DNA from: Flavobacterium haoranii
GTDB taxonomy: Bacteria > Bacteroidota > Bacteroidia > Flavobacteriales > Flavobacteriaceae
Direction of reading: 5' to 3'
Length of the DNA stretch: 64,000 bases
NCBI GenBank assembly: GCA_003246205.1
Contig: QKBC01000002.1
Location: forward strand, 1 to 64,000
The notes beneath the pieces are model-generated. The model saw only the letters and a list, made by a program, of their open reading frames with translations. It made no database searches and was not told the DNA's origin. Shown here piece after piece: positions 36,288 through 44,107 of the stretch. Made by a program: the position numbers and the translations under genes. Numbering within the stretch: the stretch's first letter is position 1; each line of letters opens with the position of its first letter.

Positions 36288-37119
36288 AGTCTTTATTTTT
36301 AATCGCATCTTCCGTAATTTCTTTTTCTAATGTTCTTACTAATTCTAATTTTCTATTGTTTATAATTACCTGTTTTATGGTCGGTTTGATAAACTGCAAA
36401 GGAGTCGGTGAATCTTTTGGCATCACCTGATTTACTTTTACAAGCCAAACTGTTGTAGAATCGGGATACTGAAAATTGATTCCATCAGCTATATATTTAT
36501 CTTTATTATCAACATTTATAAAAGGCAACTTTTCGTAAACTTGATTAACATCGACCCAAACGGAGTCGTTAAAAGCATAACTTTTGAACTGAATGCTCAT
36601 TTTATTCAGCTCATCTTTATCTTTTGCGGTAAAGGAAGTAAACTTTGCTTTAATTTTATCAAATTTTGGATTTTCTTTAACTAAATTAATGTAGCGAAGC
36701 TTTACCAATTCGTTTGCATTTTTAAATAGCTGTTTGTTTTTATCGTAAAATGACACTATTTGTTCTTCTGTAACTACTGTATCTATTTTACGAATTACCA
36801 GATCTTCCAAATAAGCATTGGTAAACAAATCTGTTTTATATTGTTCAATTAAATGATTAAAATCTTCCTGACGGCTTTCACTTAAATTGACTTCGGCTGC
36901 ATTTAAAAGTATTTTTTGGGTTGCCCAACGATCGATAAATGCTCTTACTATAGCCAAACTATCTTTTTCAGTTGTTCCTTTAGGAACCAGATGTTCTATA
37001 TCTTCTTCATACAAATAGGCTTCTCCGACTCTTGCAACAGCTTTTGGCTCTTTTGGTTTTTTAAAATAATCACAAGAAGCGAGAGAGAATAGTAATAATA
37101 ATGAAGCGAGATATTTCAT
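36271..37119 (-). CDS. SurA_N/parvulin-like folding-factor lipoprotein
   Basis: This 282-residue protein begins with a lipobox (MKYLASLLLLFSLASCDYFKKPKEPK). It lacks the acidic run after Cys, so it probably stays periplasmic. The region VARVGEAYLYEEDIEHLVP resembles the SurA/PpiC chaperone N-domain, and a degenerate parvulin-like stretch follows (about 130-250). It sits directly between two PPIase genes: the upstream stop and its ATG are adjacent, and it overlaps the SurA gene by 17 bases. It is likely a chaperone partner; isomerase activity is doubtful. Confidence 0.8.
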   Translation of the reverse strand: MKYLASLLLLFSLASCDYFKKPKEPKAVARVGEAYLYEEDIEHLVPKGTTEKDSLAIVRAFIDRWATQKILLNAAEVNLSESRQEDFNHLIEQYKTDLFTNAYLEDLVIRKIDTVVTEEQIVSFYDKNKQLFKNANELVKLRYINLVKENPKFDKIKAKFTSFTAKDKDELNKMSIQFKSYAFNDSVWVDVNQVYEKLPFINVDNKDKYIADGINFQYPDSTTVWLVKVNQVMPKDSPTPLQFIKPTIKQVIINNRKLELVRTLEKEITEDAIKNKDYEIYK

Positions 37120-39090
37120 TTATTTTTGAATTTGTGCTTTTACTTTTTCAAAAACAGCATTATCAATTTTTACATCAAATTCTTTCTTTAATTCAGAAAC
37201 CCAATTATTCTCTAAATATTGTTGATAATCGCTCGTCAGTTTACCTTTACATTCATTAATTGTTTTTGGCGCTTCCTTGATGATCTCTTTTACATTTGCC
37301 ACAAAATAATAACTACCTTTTTGTACCACTTTTGTTGCTCCTGTTTCCTGAATCGCCAATTCCGGTAAAACATCGAAATCTTCTTCAAAAACTCCCGATT
37401 TCACCATAATGTTTACTTTACCGTTTTTATTCAATTTTTCTTTGATATAATCAACTGATTTTCCTTTTTTAATATAGGATTGTGCTTTTTTAACTATTTT
37501 TTCTTCTGTAGAAGAATAAATATCAACATCATCTCTGGTTTTCCACATATAATCTTTTAAGTGATCATTGTGAAATTTTTCCAAGCCTAATGTATCTGTT
37601 TTTGCTTTTTCCCAAATCTCTTTTTCCATTAAATCAAACAATAGCAATCCATCTCGGTATTCATCCATTACATAGCTAAACTCAGGAAATTCGCTTTCTA
37701 AATTATCATTATAGTAAACGATCAATTGGTCATCTACCCATTTTTGGTACAACTCATCTACTAAAGCCGATAAAGGTCTTGTTTTTACATTCCCTTTTTG
37801 TTGGCTTTGCAAATATGTTAAAAAGGCTGAACCTTCAATTTTTTTATCTTTGTTAATAACAATTAAATCAGCATTATATTTTTTACTATCTGACGGATAT
37901 TCCCAAATTCCTTTATAAAAATCTTCTGTTACTGCTTTTTTTATCTGCGCTAACAATTTAGCATCTTGTTTTACATCATATTTAGCACGCAGTTTTTTAG
38001 CTAAAGAATTAGTTATCAGCAACGAACGGTCATCGCGTTTAATTTTATTTTCTAAATCGTATTTGATTTCATCCAATGGTGGCACCGGGTTTCGCTCAAT
38101 TAGTTTTACAATATGCCAGCCGAATTTTGATTTAAAAGGTTCTGATATTTGTCCTTTCTCTGTTAATGAAAAAGCAACATCTTCAAATTCCTGTGAAGTT
38201 AACTGACCCGAACCGAATCTTTGTAACAAACCTCCTTTTGCTGCAGTAGATTTATCTTCTGATAATTGTTTCGCTAATTCTTCGAAGTTTTCTCCTTGTT
38301 TGATTTTTTGATAAATATCATCAATCGATTTTTTTACAGCTGCATTTGCTTCAGTACTTGGAACAGAAGGGTTCAACAACATAATATGTGCAACCGTAAC
38401 TTCTCCTCTATTCAAACGCTTGTCTGTTACTTTTAAAATATGGTATCCGAAACGAGTTCTGAAAATTTTAGAAACCTTTCCTACAGGAGTATTATAGGCT
38501 GCACTTTCAAACGGATAAACCATTTTAAATGCCGAAAAATATCCTAAATCGCCTTTATTTTCTTTTGCAGACGGATCTTCTGAAAATTTTTGCGCTACAT
38601 CTTCAAATTTTTCACCTGCATCTACACGCTTTTTCAAATCCAGCATTTTGTTGTAGGCTTTTAAAGTATCTTTAGGAGCAGCTCCTTCATCTACTAATAC
38701 TAAAATGTGTGATGCTCTTACTTCTTCTTTTGTTCTGGTATAAGCTTCTTCAATCAGCGCATTTGTTACTTTGCTATCATTTACATAGTTTTTTGCTAAT
38801 TGTTTTCTATATGAATTTAATTCATTTTTATATTTAGCATCATTTTGTAAGCCTAATTTCTTTGCTTTTTCAACTTTAAGCTTATACCCTACAAACAAAT
38901 CTAAATAATGATCTAAATCCTTTTGTGAATCATCTTTTACTAAATCCAGATTTTTTTTATATACTCTAACAAATTCATCAGTATAATAAGGATGATTATC
39001 AACAGTAAACAGAACCTCTTTTTGTTTATCTTGTCCAAAACTTACTGAGCCTAAACAAACTACAAAAAGTAAAAAAGCAATTTTCTTCAT
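37120..39090 (-). CDS. large periplasmic peptidyl-prolyl isomerase with two parvulin domains
   Basis: This 656-residue protein has a signal peptide (MKKIAFLLFVVCLGSVSFGQ). Two clear parvulin domains lie at about 125-220 (VRASHILVLVDEGAAPKDTLK, FRTRFGYHILKVTD) and 228-330 (VTVAHIMLLNPS, FKSKFGWHIVKLIE). A long C-terminal chaperone-like part resembles PpiD/SurA helper regions. It is the first gene of the three-gene folding operon and abuts the next start with no gap. It likely assists outer-membrane protein folding. Confidence 0.92.
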   Translation of the reverse strand: MKKIAFLLFVVCLGSVSFGQDKQKEVLFTVDNHPYYTDEFVRVYKKNLDLVKDDSQKDLDHYLDLFVGYKLKVEKAKKLGLQNDAKYKNELNSYRKQLAKNYVNDSKVTNALIEEAYTRTKEEVRASHILVLVDEGAAPKDTLKAYNKMLDLKKRVDAGEKFEDVAQKFSEDPSAKENKGDLGYFSAFKMVYPFESAAYNTPVGKVSKIFRTRFGYHILKVTDKRLNRGEVTVAHIMLLNPSVPSTEANAAVKKSIDDIYQKIKQGENFEELAKQLSEDKSTAAKGGLLQRFGSGQLTSQEFEDVAFSLTEKGQISEPFKSKFGWHIVKLIERNPVPPLDEIKYDLENKIKRDDRSLLITNSLAKKLRAKYDVKQDAKLLAQIKKAVTEDFYKGIWEYPSDSKKYNADLIVINKDKKIEGSAFLTYLQSQQKGNVKTRPLSALVDELYQKWVDDQLIVYYNDNLESEFPEFSYVMDEYRDGLLLFDLMEKEIWEKAKTDTLGLEKFHNDHLKDYMWKTRDDVDIYSSTEEKIVKKAQSYIKKGKSVDYIKEKLNKNGKVNIMVKSGVFEEDFDVLPELAIQETGATKVVQKGSYYFVANVKEIIKEAPKTINECKGKLTSDYQQYLENNWVSELKKEFDVKIDNAVFEKVKAQIQK

Positions 39091-39120
39091 TTTTTATATA
39101 ATATTTTGAATTGCGACCAA

Positions 39121-39150
39121 CAAAAATAGTAATTCAATCGTATAAACCAA
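39121..39150 (-). promoter_or_regulatory. promoter of the PPIase operon
   Basis: On the minus strand TTG (39150-39148), 19 bases, TATTTTTG (39128-39121). The -7 box ends 30 bases before the ATG at 39090. Confidence 0.65.
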
Positions 39151-39231
39151 CTATAATGACTTGTATTAACAAAAAATTATAGCCTAAAAGATTTGTTTCA
39201 TCGGAAGATTTTAATTCTAAATTAATTAAGT

Positions 39232-39239
39232 TAATTTTG
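39232..39239 (+). promoter_or_regulatory. -7 box of prfC
   Basis: TAATTTTG ends 19 bases before the prfC ATG. No matching -33 box was found. Confidence 0.45.
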
Positions 39240-39258
39240 CAGCCTAAAATTTAAACCG

Positions 39259-40854
39259 ATGGGATTTACAGAAGAAATAGCAAAGAGAAGAACTTTCGGA
39301 ATTATATCGCACCCGGATGCCGGTAAAACAACTTTGACAGAAAAACTATTATTATTCGGTGGGGCTATTCAGGAAGCCGGCGCCGTAAAAAGCAACAAAA
39401 TAAAAAAAGGAGCAACTTCCGATTTTATGGAAATTGAGCGCCAAAGAGGAATTTCAGTTGCTACTTCTGTATTAGCTTTTAATTATAAAGATAAAAAAAT
39501 CAATATCCTGGATACTCCGGGACACAAAGATTTTGCTGAAGACACTTATAGAACATTAACCGCTGTTGATAGTGTAATTGTAGTTATCGACGTGGCAAAA
39601 GGGGTTGAGGAACAAACCGAAAAATTAGTTGAAGTTTGTAGAATGCGAAACATCCCGATGATTGTTTTTATCAACAAATTAGACCGCGAAGGTAAAGATG
39701 CTTTTGATTTATTAGATGAAGTAGAACAAAAATTAAAACTTACGGTAACACCTTTGAGTTTCCCAATCGGGATGGGTTATGATTTTAAAGGAATTTACAA
39801 CATCTGGGAAAAGAACATCAACTTATTTACCGGAGATAGCCGTAAAGACATAGAAGAAACTATTGCTTTTGACGATGTGAACAATCCGGAACTGGATAAA
39901 ATTGTAGGTCAAAAACACGCTGAAAAACTTCGTGAAGAATTAGAACTAGTTACTGAAATTTATCCTGACTTTGACAGAGAAGCATATTTAAAAGGAGATC
40001 TACAACCGGTTTTCTTCGGTTCTGCTTTGAATAATTTCGGTGTTCGCGAACTTTTGGATTGTTTTATCCAAATCGCTCCGCAACCTAGACCAAAAGAATC
40101 AGATACACGATTGGTAAGACCGGAAGAAGAAAAATTCAGCGGTTTCGTATTTAAAATTCACGCCAATATGGATCCGAAACATCGCGACCGTTTGGCATTT
40201 ATCAAAATTGTTTCAGGAACATTCGAAAGAAACAAACCGTATTTACACGTTCGCCATAACAAAAATTTAAAATTCTCTAGTCCGAATGCTTTCTTTGCCG
40301 AAAAGAAAGAGATTGTAGACATTTCTTATCCCGGAGATATTGTAGGTTTACATGATACCGGAAATTTTAAAATCGGAGATACCTTAACTGAAGGTGAAGT
40401 AATGAACTTTAAAGGAATTCCTAGTTTTTCTCCGGAACATTTCCGTTATGTTAACAATGCCGACCCAATGAAGTCAAAACAACTAGAAAAAGGTCTTGAC
40501 CAATTAATGGATGAAGGTGTAGCCCAATTATTTACACTGGAAATGAACGGAAGAAAAGTTATCGGTACAGTCGGAGCTCTTCAATACGAAGTTATTCAAT
40601 ATCGTTTAGAACATGAATACGGCGCTAAGTGCAGCTATGAGAATTTTCCGGCTTATAAAGCATGCTGGGTAAAACCGGAAGATACTAAAAATGAAGAATT
40701 TGCAGAATTTAAACGTGTAAAGCAAAAATTTTTAGGACATGATAAACACGGGCAATTGGTATTTTTAGCGGATAGCGAATTTTCCATCCAAATGACGCAG
40801 CAAAAATATCCTTCTGTTAAACTTTATTTTACATCTGATTTTTACCAGAATTAA
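39259..40854 (+). CDS. prfC: peptide chain release factor 3
   Basis: RF3 is the GTPase that recycles RF1/RF2 from the ribosome. The G domain shows G1 SHPDAGKTTLTEKLL, the G2 region RQRGISVATSV, G3 DTPGHKDF and G4 FINKLDRE. The C-terminal domains include VGALQYEVIQYRLEHEYGA, diagnostic of RF3 rather than EF-G. The length of 531 is normal. It is a single gene followed by a small membrane-protein gene. Confidence 0.97.
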   Translation: MGFTEEIAKRRTFGIISHPDAGKTTLTEKLLLFGGAIQEAGAVKSNKIKKGATSDFMEIERQRGISVATSVLAFNYKDKKINILDTPGHKDFAEDTYRTLTAVDSVIVVIDVAKGVEEQTEKLVEVCRMRNIPMIVFINKLDREGKDAFDLLDEVEQKLKLTVTPLSFPIGMGYDFKGIYNIWEKNINLFTGDSRKDIEETIAFDDVNNPELDKIVGQKHAEKLREELELVTEIYPDFDREAYLKGDLQPVFFGSALNNFGVRELLDCFIQIAPQPRPKESDTRLVRPEEEKFSGFVFKIHANMDPKHRDRLAFIKIVSGTFERNKPYLHVRHNKNLKFSSPNAFFAEKKEIVDISYPGDIVGLHDTGNFKIGDTLTEGEVMNFKGIPSFSPEHFRYVNNADPMKSKQLEKGLDQLMDEGVAQLFTLEMNGRKVIGTVGALQYEVIQYRLEHEYGAKCSYENFPAYKACWVKPEDTKNEEFAEFKRVKQKFLGHDKHGQLVFLADSEFSIQMTQQKYPSVKLYFTSDFYQN

Positions 40855-40906
40855 TTTTTTTTTGTAAATTGCACTAGACAAAACCCCCAAATTCTGAATT
40901 TACAAA

Positions 40907-41107
40907 ATGAAACCCCTTCTATTAAAGCTCTATGTGAGCTTGTTTGTATTATTGATAGGATTCGATAGTACTGCACAGTCATCTGGTGTATTAGCAGATG
41001 GAGACCCACCTTCTGCCCCAATTGACAGCCAAATGATTTGGTTAGCAATTGTTGGTATTGTATTTGCATTTTACTTTTTCAACCATCAAAAAGTAGCAAC
41101 TAAATAA
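40907..41107 (+). CDS. small signal-peptide plus C-terminal-TM protein with P-x-APID motif
   Basis: A 66-residue protein. A signal peptide (about 1-24, ending FDSTAQ) is followed by a short linker with DPPSAPIDSQ and one hydrophobic helix (IWLAIVGIVFAFYFF) before a basic tail (NHQKVATK). I know similar tiny proteins with Pro-rich APID motifs from Flavobacteriia, but their function is unknown to me. It lies 52 bases after prfC and has a strong terminator, which supports a real gene. Confidence 0.7.
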   Translation: MKPLLLKLYVSLFVLLIGFDSTAQSSGVLADGDPPSAPIDSQMIWLAIVGIVFAFYFFNHQKVATK

Positions 41108-41110
41108 AAT

Positions 41111-41141
41111 AAAAAAGGAGCTTAAATCAAGCTCCTTTTTT
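41111..41141. terminator. bidirectional terminator between the small gene and folD
   Basis: AAAAAAGGAGCTT (41111-41123), a 5-base loop, and the exact complement (41129-41141): a 13-bp stem with A and T runs on either side, serving both convergent genes. Confidence 0.9.
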
Positions 41142-41149
41142 ATTTTATA

Positions 41150-42034
41150 TTATTTTAATAATTTTCTTCTTTCTCTTGCTAATAATGTATTTTTCAACAA
41201 CATTGCAATAGTCATTGGCCCTACTCCTCCCGGAACCGGTGTAATATAAGATGCTTTTTTAGACACATTTTCAAAATCAACATCACCTGTAATACGGTAT
41301 CCTTTTTCAGTAGTTTCATCAGCAACACGAGTAATTCCTACATCAATAACCACTACATCATCTTTTACCATTTCGGCTTTCAAATAATTAGGAACACCTA
41401 AAGCTGTAATGATAATATCTGCCTGTGATGTAATCTGATTGATATTTTTAGTATGACTATGCGTTAATGTCACTGTTGAATTTCCCGGAAAACCTTTTCT
41501 TCCCATTAAGATACTCATAGGACGGCCTACAATATGGCTGCGCCCGATAACTACTGTATGTTTTCCTTGTGTTTCTACATTATAACGCTCTAATAATTCT
41601 AAAATTCCGAATGGTGTAGCCGGAATAAATGTACTCATGTCTAATGCCATTTTTCCAAAATTTTCCGGATGAAAGCCATCCACATCTTTACTTGGGTCAA
41701 CAGCCATCAATACTTTTTGAGTATCAATTTGTTTAGGCAACGGAAGCTGAATGATAAAACCATCAATATCATCATCTTCATTTAATTCCTTTATTTTTTT
41801 TAGCAATTCTGTTTCTGAGGTTGTACTTGGCATTTTCACTAAGGTTGATTCAAAACCTACACGTTCACATGCTTTCACTTTACTACCAACATAAGTTAAA
41901 CTAGCTCCGTCATTACCTACTATTACAGCTGCCAAATGCGGCACTTTTTCACCATTTGCTTTCATCTTTGCTACCTCGGCAGCAATTTCATTCTTAATAT
42001 CTTCTGATATTTTTTTCCCGTCTAATAATATCAT
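41150..42034 (-). CDS. folD: methylenetetrahydrofolate dehydrogenase/cyclohydrolase
   Basis: FolD converts methylene-tetrahydrofolate to formyl-tetrahydrofolate, supplying one-carbon units. Signatures: YVGSKVKACERVGFES (catalytic Lys region), GFIIQLPLPKQID, VVIGRSHIVGRPMSILM (NADP binding) and PVPGGVGPMTIAMLL. The length of 294 is normal. It lies 62 bases downstream of ffh on the same strand, with the ffh terminator between them, so it may rely on partial read-through or an unseen promoter. Confidence 0.97.
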   Translation of the reverse strand: MILLDGKKISEDIKNEIAAEVAKMKANGEKVPHLAAVIVGNDGASLTYVGSKVKACERVGFESTLVKMPSTTSETELLKKIKELNEDDDIDGFIIQLPLPKQIDTQKVLMAVDPSKDVDGFHPENFGKMALDMSTFIPATPFGILELLERYNVETQGKHTVVIGRSHIVGRPMSILMGRKGFPGNSTVTLTHSHTKNINQITSQADIIITALGVPNYLKAEMVKDDVVVIDVGITRVADETTEKGYRITGDVDFENVSKKASYITPVPGGVGPMTIAMLLKNTLLARERRKLLK

Positions 42035-42061
42035 ATTTGTTGTGTTGTTAATTTATTGTAT

Positions 42062-42089
42062 AAAAAAAGACGCGAGAAAACACGCGTCT
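42062..42089 (-). terminator. terminator of ffh
   Basis: AGACGCG (42068-42074), an 8-base loop, CGCGTCT (42083-42089). On the minus strand a T run follows. It lies 8 bases after the ffh stop and before folD. Confidence 0.8.
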
Positions 42090-42096
42090 GTTATTT

Positions 42097-43434
42097 TTAT
42101 CTCATTCCTTTCATTCCGCCCATCATTCGCATCAAATTCTTTCCGCCTCCGCCTTGCATCATTTTCATCATCTTACTCATTTGGTCAAACTGCTTCATTA
42201 ATTGGTTTACCTGTTCTACTTTTGTTCCGGAACCTTTAGCAATTCTAAGCTTTCGTTTTCCGTCTATAATAGTCGGTTTACTTCTTTCTTCCGGTGTCAT
42301 GGAATGAATTATAGCTTCAATATGTTTAAAAGCATCATCTTCGATTTCAACATCTTTTAATGCTTTTCCTGCTCCCGGAATCATCCCTACCAAATCTTTC
42401 ATGTTACCCATTTTCTTGATTTGTTGGATTTGGGTTAAGAAATCATCAAAACCGAACTCGTTCTTAGCAATTTTCTTTTGAAGTTTTCGAGCTTCTTCTT
42501 CATCATATTGTTCTTGTGCACGCTCTACTAACGACACAACGTCTCCCATCCCTAAAATACGGTCGGCCATACGAGAAGGATAGAAAACATCAATAGCTTC
42601 CATTTTTTCACCGGTACCGATGAACTTAATCGGTTTGTTTACTACTGATTTAATTGAGATAGCGGCACCACCACGAGTATCACCATCTAATTTAGTTAAA
42701 ACTACACCGTCAAAATTTAGACGGTCATTGAAAGCTTTGGCTGTATTAACTGCATCTTGCCCAGTCATTGCATCAACTACGAACAATGTTTCTTGCGGCT
42801 GGATTGCTTTATGAACATTAGCAATTTCGTTCATCATTTCTTCATCAACCGCTAAACGACCTGCTGTATCGACAATTACAACATTAAAACCATTAGCTTT
42901 AGCGTGTTTGATAGCATTTTGGGCAATTTCAACAGGATTTTTATTTTCCGGCTCGCTATATACCTCAACTCCTATTTGTTCACCTACTACATGCAACTGA
43001 TTGATAGCCGCAGGACGGTAAATATCACAGGCTACCAATAAAGGTTTCTTTGATTTTTTTGTCTTTAAAAAGTTCGCCAATTTACCCGAGAAAGTTGTTT
43101 TACCGGAACCTTGAAGACCTGACATTAAAATTACAGAAGGATTAGCCGATAAATTTATACCTGCTGCATCACCTCCCATCAATTCGGTTAACTCGTCTTT
43201 AACGATTTTAACCATCAATTGTCCCGGTTGTAAATTGGTTAATACGTTTTGTCCGATTGCTTTTTCTTTTACTGTATTGGTAAATTCTTTAGCAATTTTA
43301 AAGTTTACGTCGGCATCGAGTAAAGCTCTACGAACTTCCTTTAACGTATCAGCAACGTTAACATCGGTGATTTTTCCGTGTCCTTTTAGTATATGGAAGG
43401 CTTTGTCTAACTTATCGGTTAAATTATCAAACAT
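42097..43434 (-). CDS. ffh: signal recognition particle protein Ffh
   Basis: Ffh is the SRP GTPase that targets membrane proteins. The N domain precedes the G domain with G1 GLQGSGKTTFSGKLA, DTAGRLAVDEEMM, TKLDGDTRGGAAIS and GTGEKMEAIDVFYPSRMADRILGMGDV. The Met-rich M domain (about 300-445) ends in a Met/Gly-rich tail (MMKMMQGGGGKNLMRMMGG), which is usual in this phylum. It has a strong promoter at 43460-43490. No SRP RNA was seen nearby. Confidence 0.97.
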   Translation of the reverse strand: MFDNLTDKLDKAFHILKGHGKITDVNVADTLKEVRRALLDADVNFKIAKEFTNTVKEKAIGQNVLTNLQPGQLMVKIVKDELTELMGGDAAGINLSANPSVILMSGLQGSGKTTFSGKLANFLKTKKSKKPLLVACDIYRPAAINQLHVVGEQIGVEVYSEPENKNPVEIAQNAIKHAKANGFNVVIVDTAGRLAVDEEMMNEIANVHKAIQPQETLFVVDAMTGQDAVNTAKAFNDRLNFDGVVLTKLDGDTRGGAAISIKSVVNKPIKFIGTGEKMEAIDVFYPSRMADRILGMGDVVSLVERAQEQYDEEEARKLQKKIAKNEFGFDDFLTQIQQIKKMGNMKDLVGMIPGAGKALKDVEIEDDAFKHIEAIIHSMTPEERSKPTIIDGKRKLRIAKGSGTKVEQVNQLMKQFDQMSKMMKMMQGGGGKNLMRMMGGMKGMR

Positions 43435-43459
43435 AATTTGCTGTAGTTTTAATAAACCG

Positions 43460-43490
43460 CAAAGATAAGATAAACTCTAAAAGTTTCAAA
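43460..43490 (-). promoter_or_regulatory. promoter of ffh
   Basis: On the minus strand TTTG (43490-43487), 19 bases, TATCTTTG (43467-43460). It ends 25 bases before the ffh ATG and matches the full Bacteroidota consensus. Confidence 0.75.
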
Positions 43491-43518
43491 ACAGGAAAAT
43501 TACAAAGTTGAAAATAAA

Positions 43519-43549
43519 AAAAGCCCTTGATACTATTTCAAGGGCTTTT
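43519..43549 (-). terminator. terminator after the DUF2892 gene
   Basis: AAAAGCCCTTGA (43519-43530), a 7-base loop and the exact complement (43538-43549). On the minus strand T's follow. It ends the PII-like/DUF2892 transcript. Confidence 0.88.
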
Positions 43550-43553
43550 GGCT

Positions 43554-43742
43554 TTAATCTTTAACTTTAAATACTTTTCGAAGGATATCTTCCATTAAAC
43601 ACCACTTGGTAATAGAAGATTGCAATAGATTAGCTCCCACAAAAATGGTAAACCAAAACCAATTTTCGTTTACATACATTCCTAGCAATACACTGATAAT
43701 AATAAATGTTCCGGCGATTGCTCTTATTAATCTGTTTATCAT
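43554..43742 (-). CDS. DUF2892/YgaP-like small membrane protein
   Basis: A 62-residue protein starting INRLIRAIAGTFIIISVLLGM with two membrane helices (about 4-22 and 28-45) separated by a short NENWFWF turn, and the closing WCLMEDILRKVFK that is typical of DUF2892. The Cys near the end resembles the common SxxxKWCPM variant in this family, which often sits with thiosulfate sulfurtransferases. It lies 6 bases after the PII-like gene, downstream of the RND operon. Confidence 0.82.
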   Translation of the reverse strand: MINRLIRAIAGTFIIISVLLGMYVNENWFWFTIFVGANLLQSSITKWCLMEDILRKVFKVKD

Positions 43743-43748
43743 AGTTTT

Positions 43749-44054
43749 CTAATTTGTTTGTTCTACATTGAGTACAGCCACATGAATATGTGATTTAGCT
43801 TCTTGTTTATCATTGAATTCATTTACCAAATTCATTAATAAGCTAATATTATTTTTTGGAACTAATGCATAGAACAAAACGGATTGCGTTTCGTTCATTT
43901 CAGCACCAAACCAATTGGTTCCTACAGCTTCTTCAGTACTATCGCGATAACCTTTCACATCTCTATAAGAATACGAAAGTACTTTTGACTCTTTCAGAAT
44001 TTTCTTCACTTCCTTTTCAAATTCTGCAATTGCGGTTATGATGACTAGTTTCAT
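43749..44054 (-). CDS. PII-like small protein downstream of the RND efflux permease
   Basis: A 101-residue protein with a PII/CutA-like ferredoxin-fold pattern: strand MKLVIITAIAE, helix EFEKEVKKILKESK, strand VLSYSYRDVKGYRD where PII proteins have their T-loop entrance, then strand SVLFYALVPK, helix and strand IHVAVLNVEQ. It resembles the DUF3240-type PII-like proteins found beside metal RND pumps. It lies 53 bases after the RND permease, across a hairpin repeat, and 6 bases before the DUF2892 gene. A sensor or regulator of the pump is an inference. Confidence 0.6.
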   Translation of the reverse strand: MKLVIITAIAEFEKEVKKILKESKVLSYSYRDVKGYRDSTEEAVGTNWFGAEMNETQSVLFYALVPKNNISLLMNLVNEFNDKQEAKSHIHVAVLNVEQTN

Positions 44055-44071
44055 ATCTTTTATATTTTTAA

Positions 44072-44102
44072 AACCTACAAGGTTTTGCTAACCTTGTAGG
44101 TT
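44072..44102. repeat. palindromic intergenic hairpin
   Basis: AACCTACAAGGTT (44072-44084), 5-base loop, and its exact complement (44090-44102). It lies between the RND permease stop and the PII-like start. The T's after it are few, so it looks more like a dispersed palindromic element or processing site than a full terminator. Confidence 0.75.
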
Positions 44103-44107
44103 ATGTT

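Noticed and set aside
42097..43553. SRP RNA gene near ffh
   Set aside because: No conserved SRP-Alu or GGAA-tetraloop hairpin was recognised in the nearby gaps.
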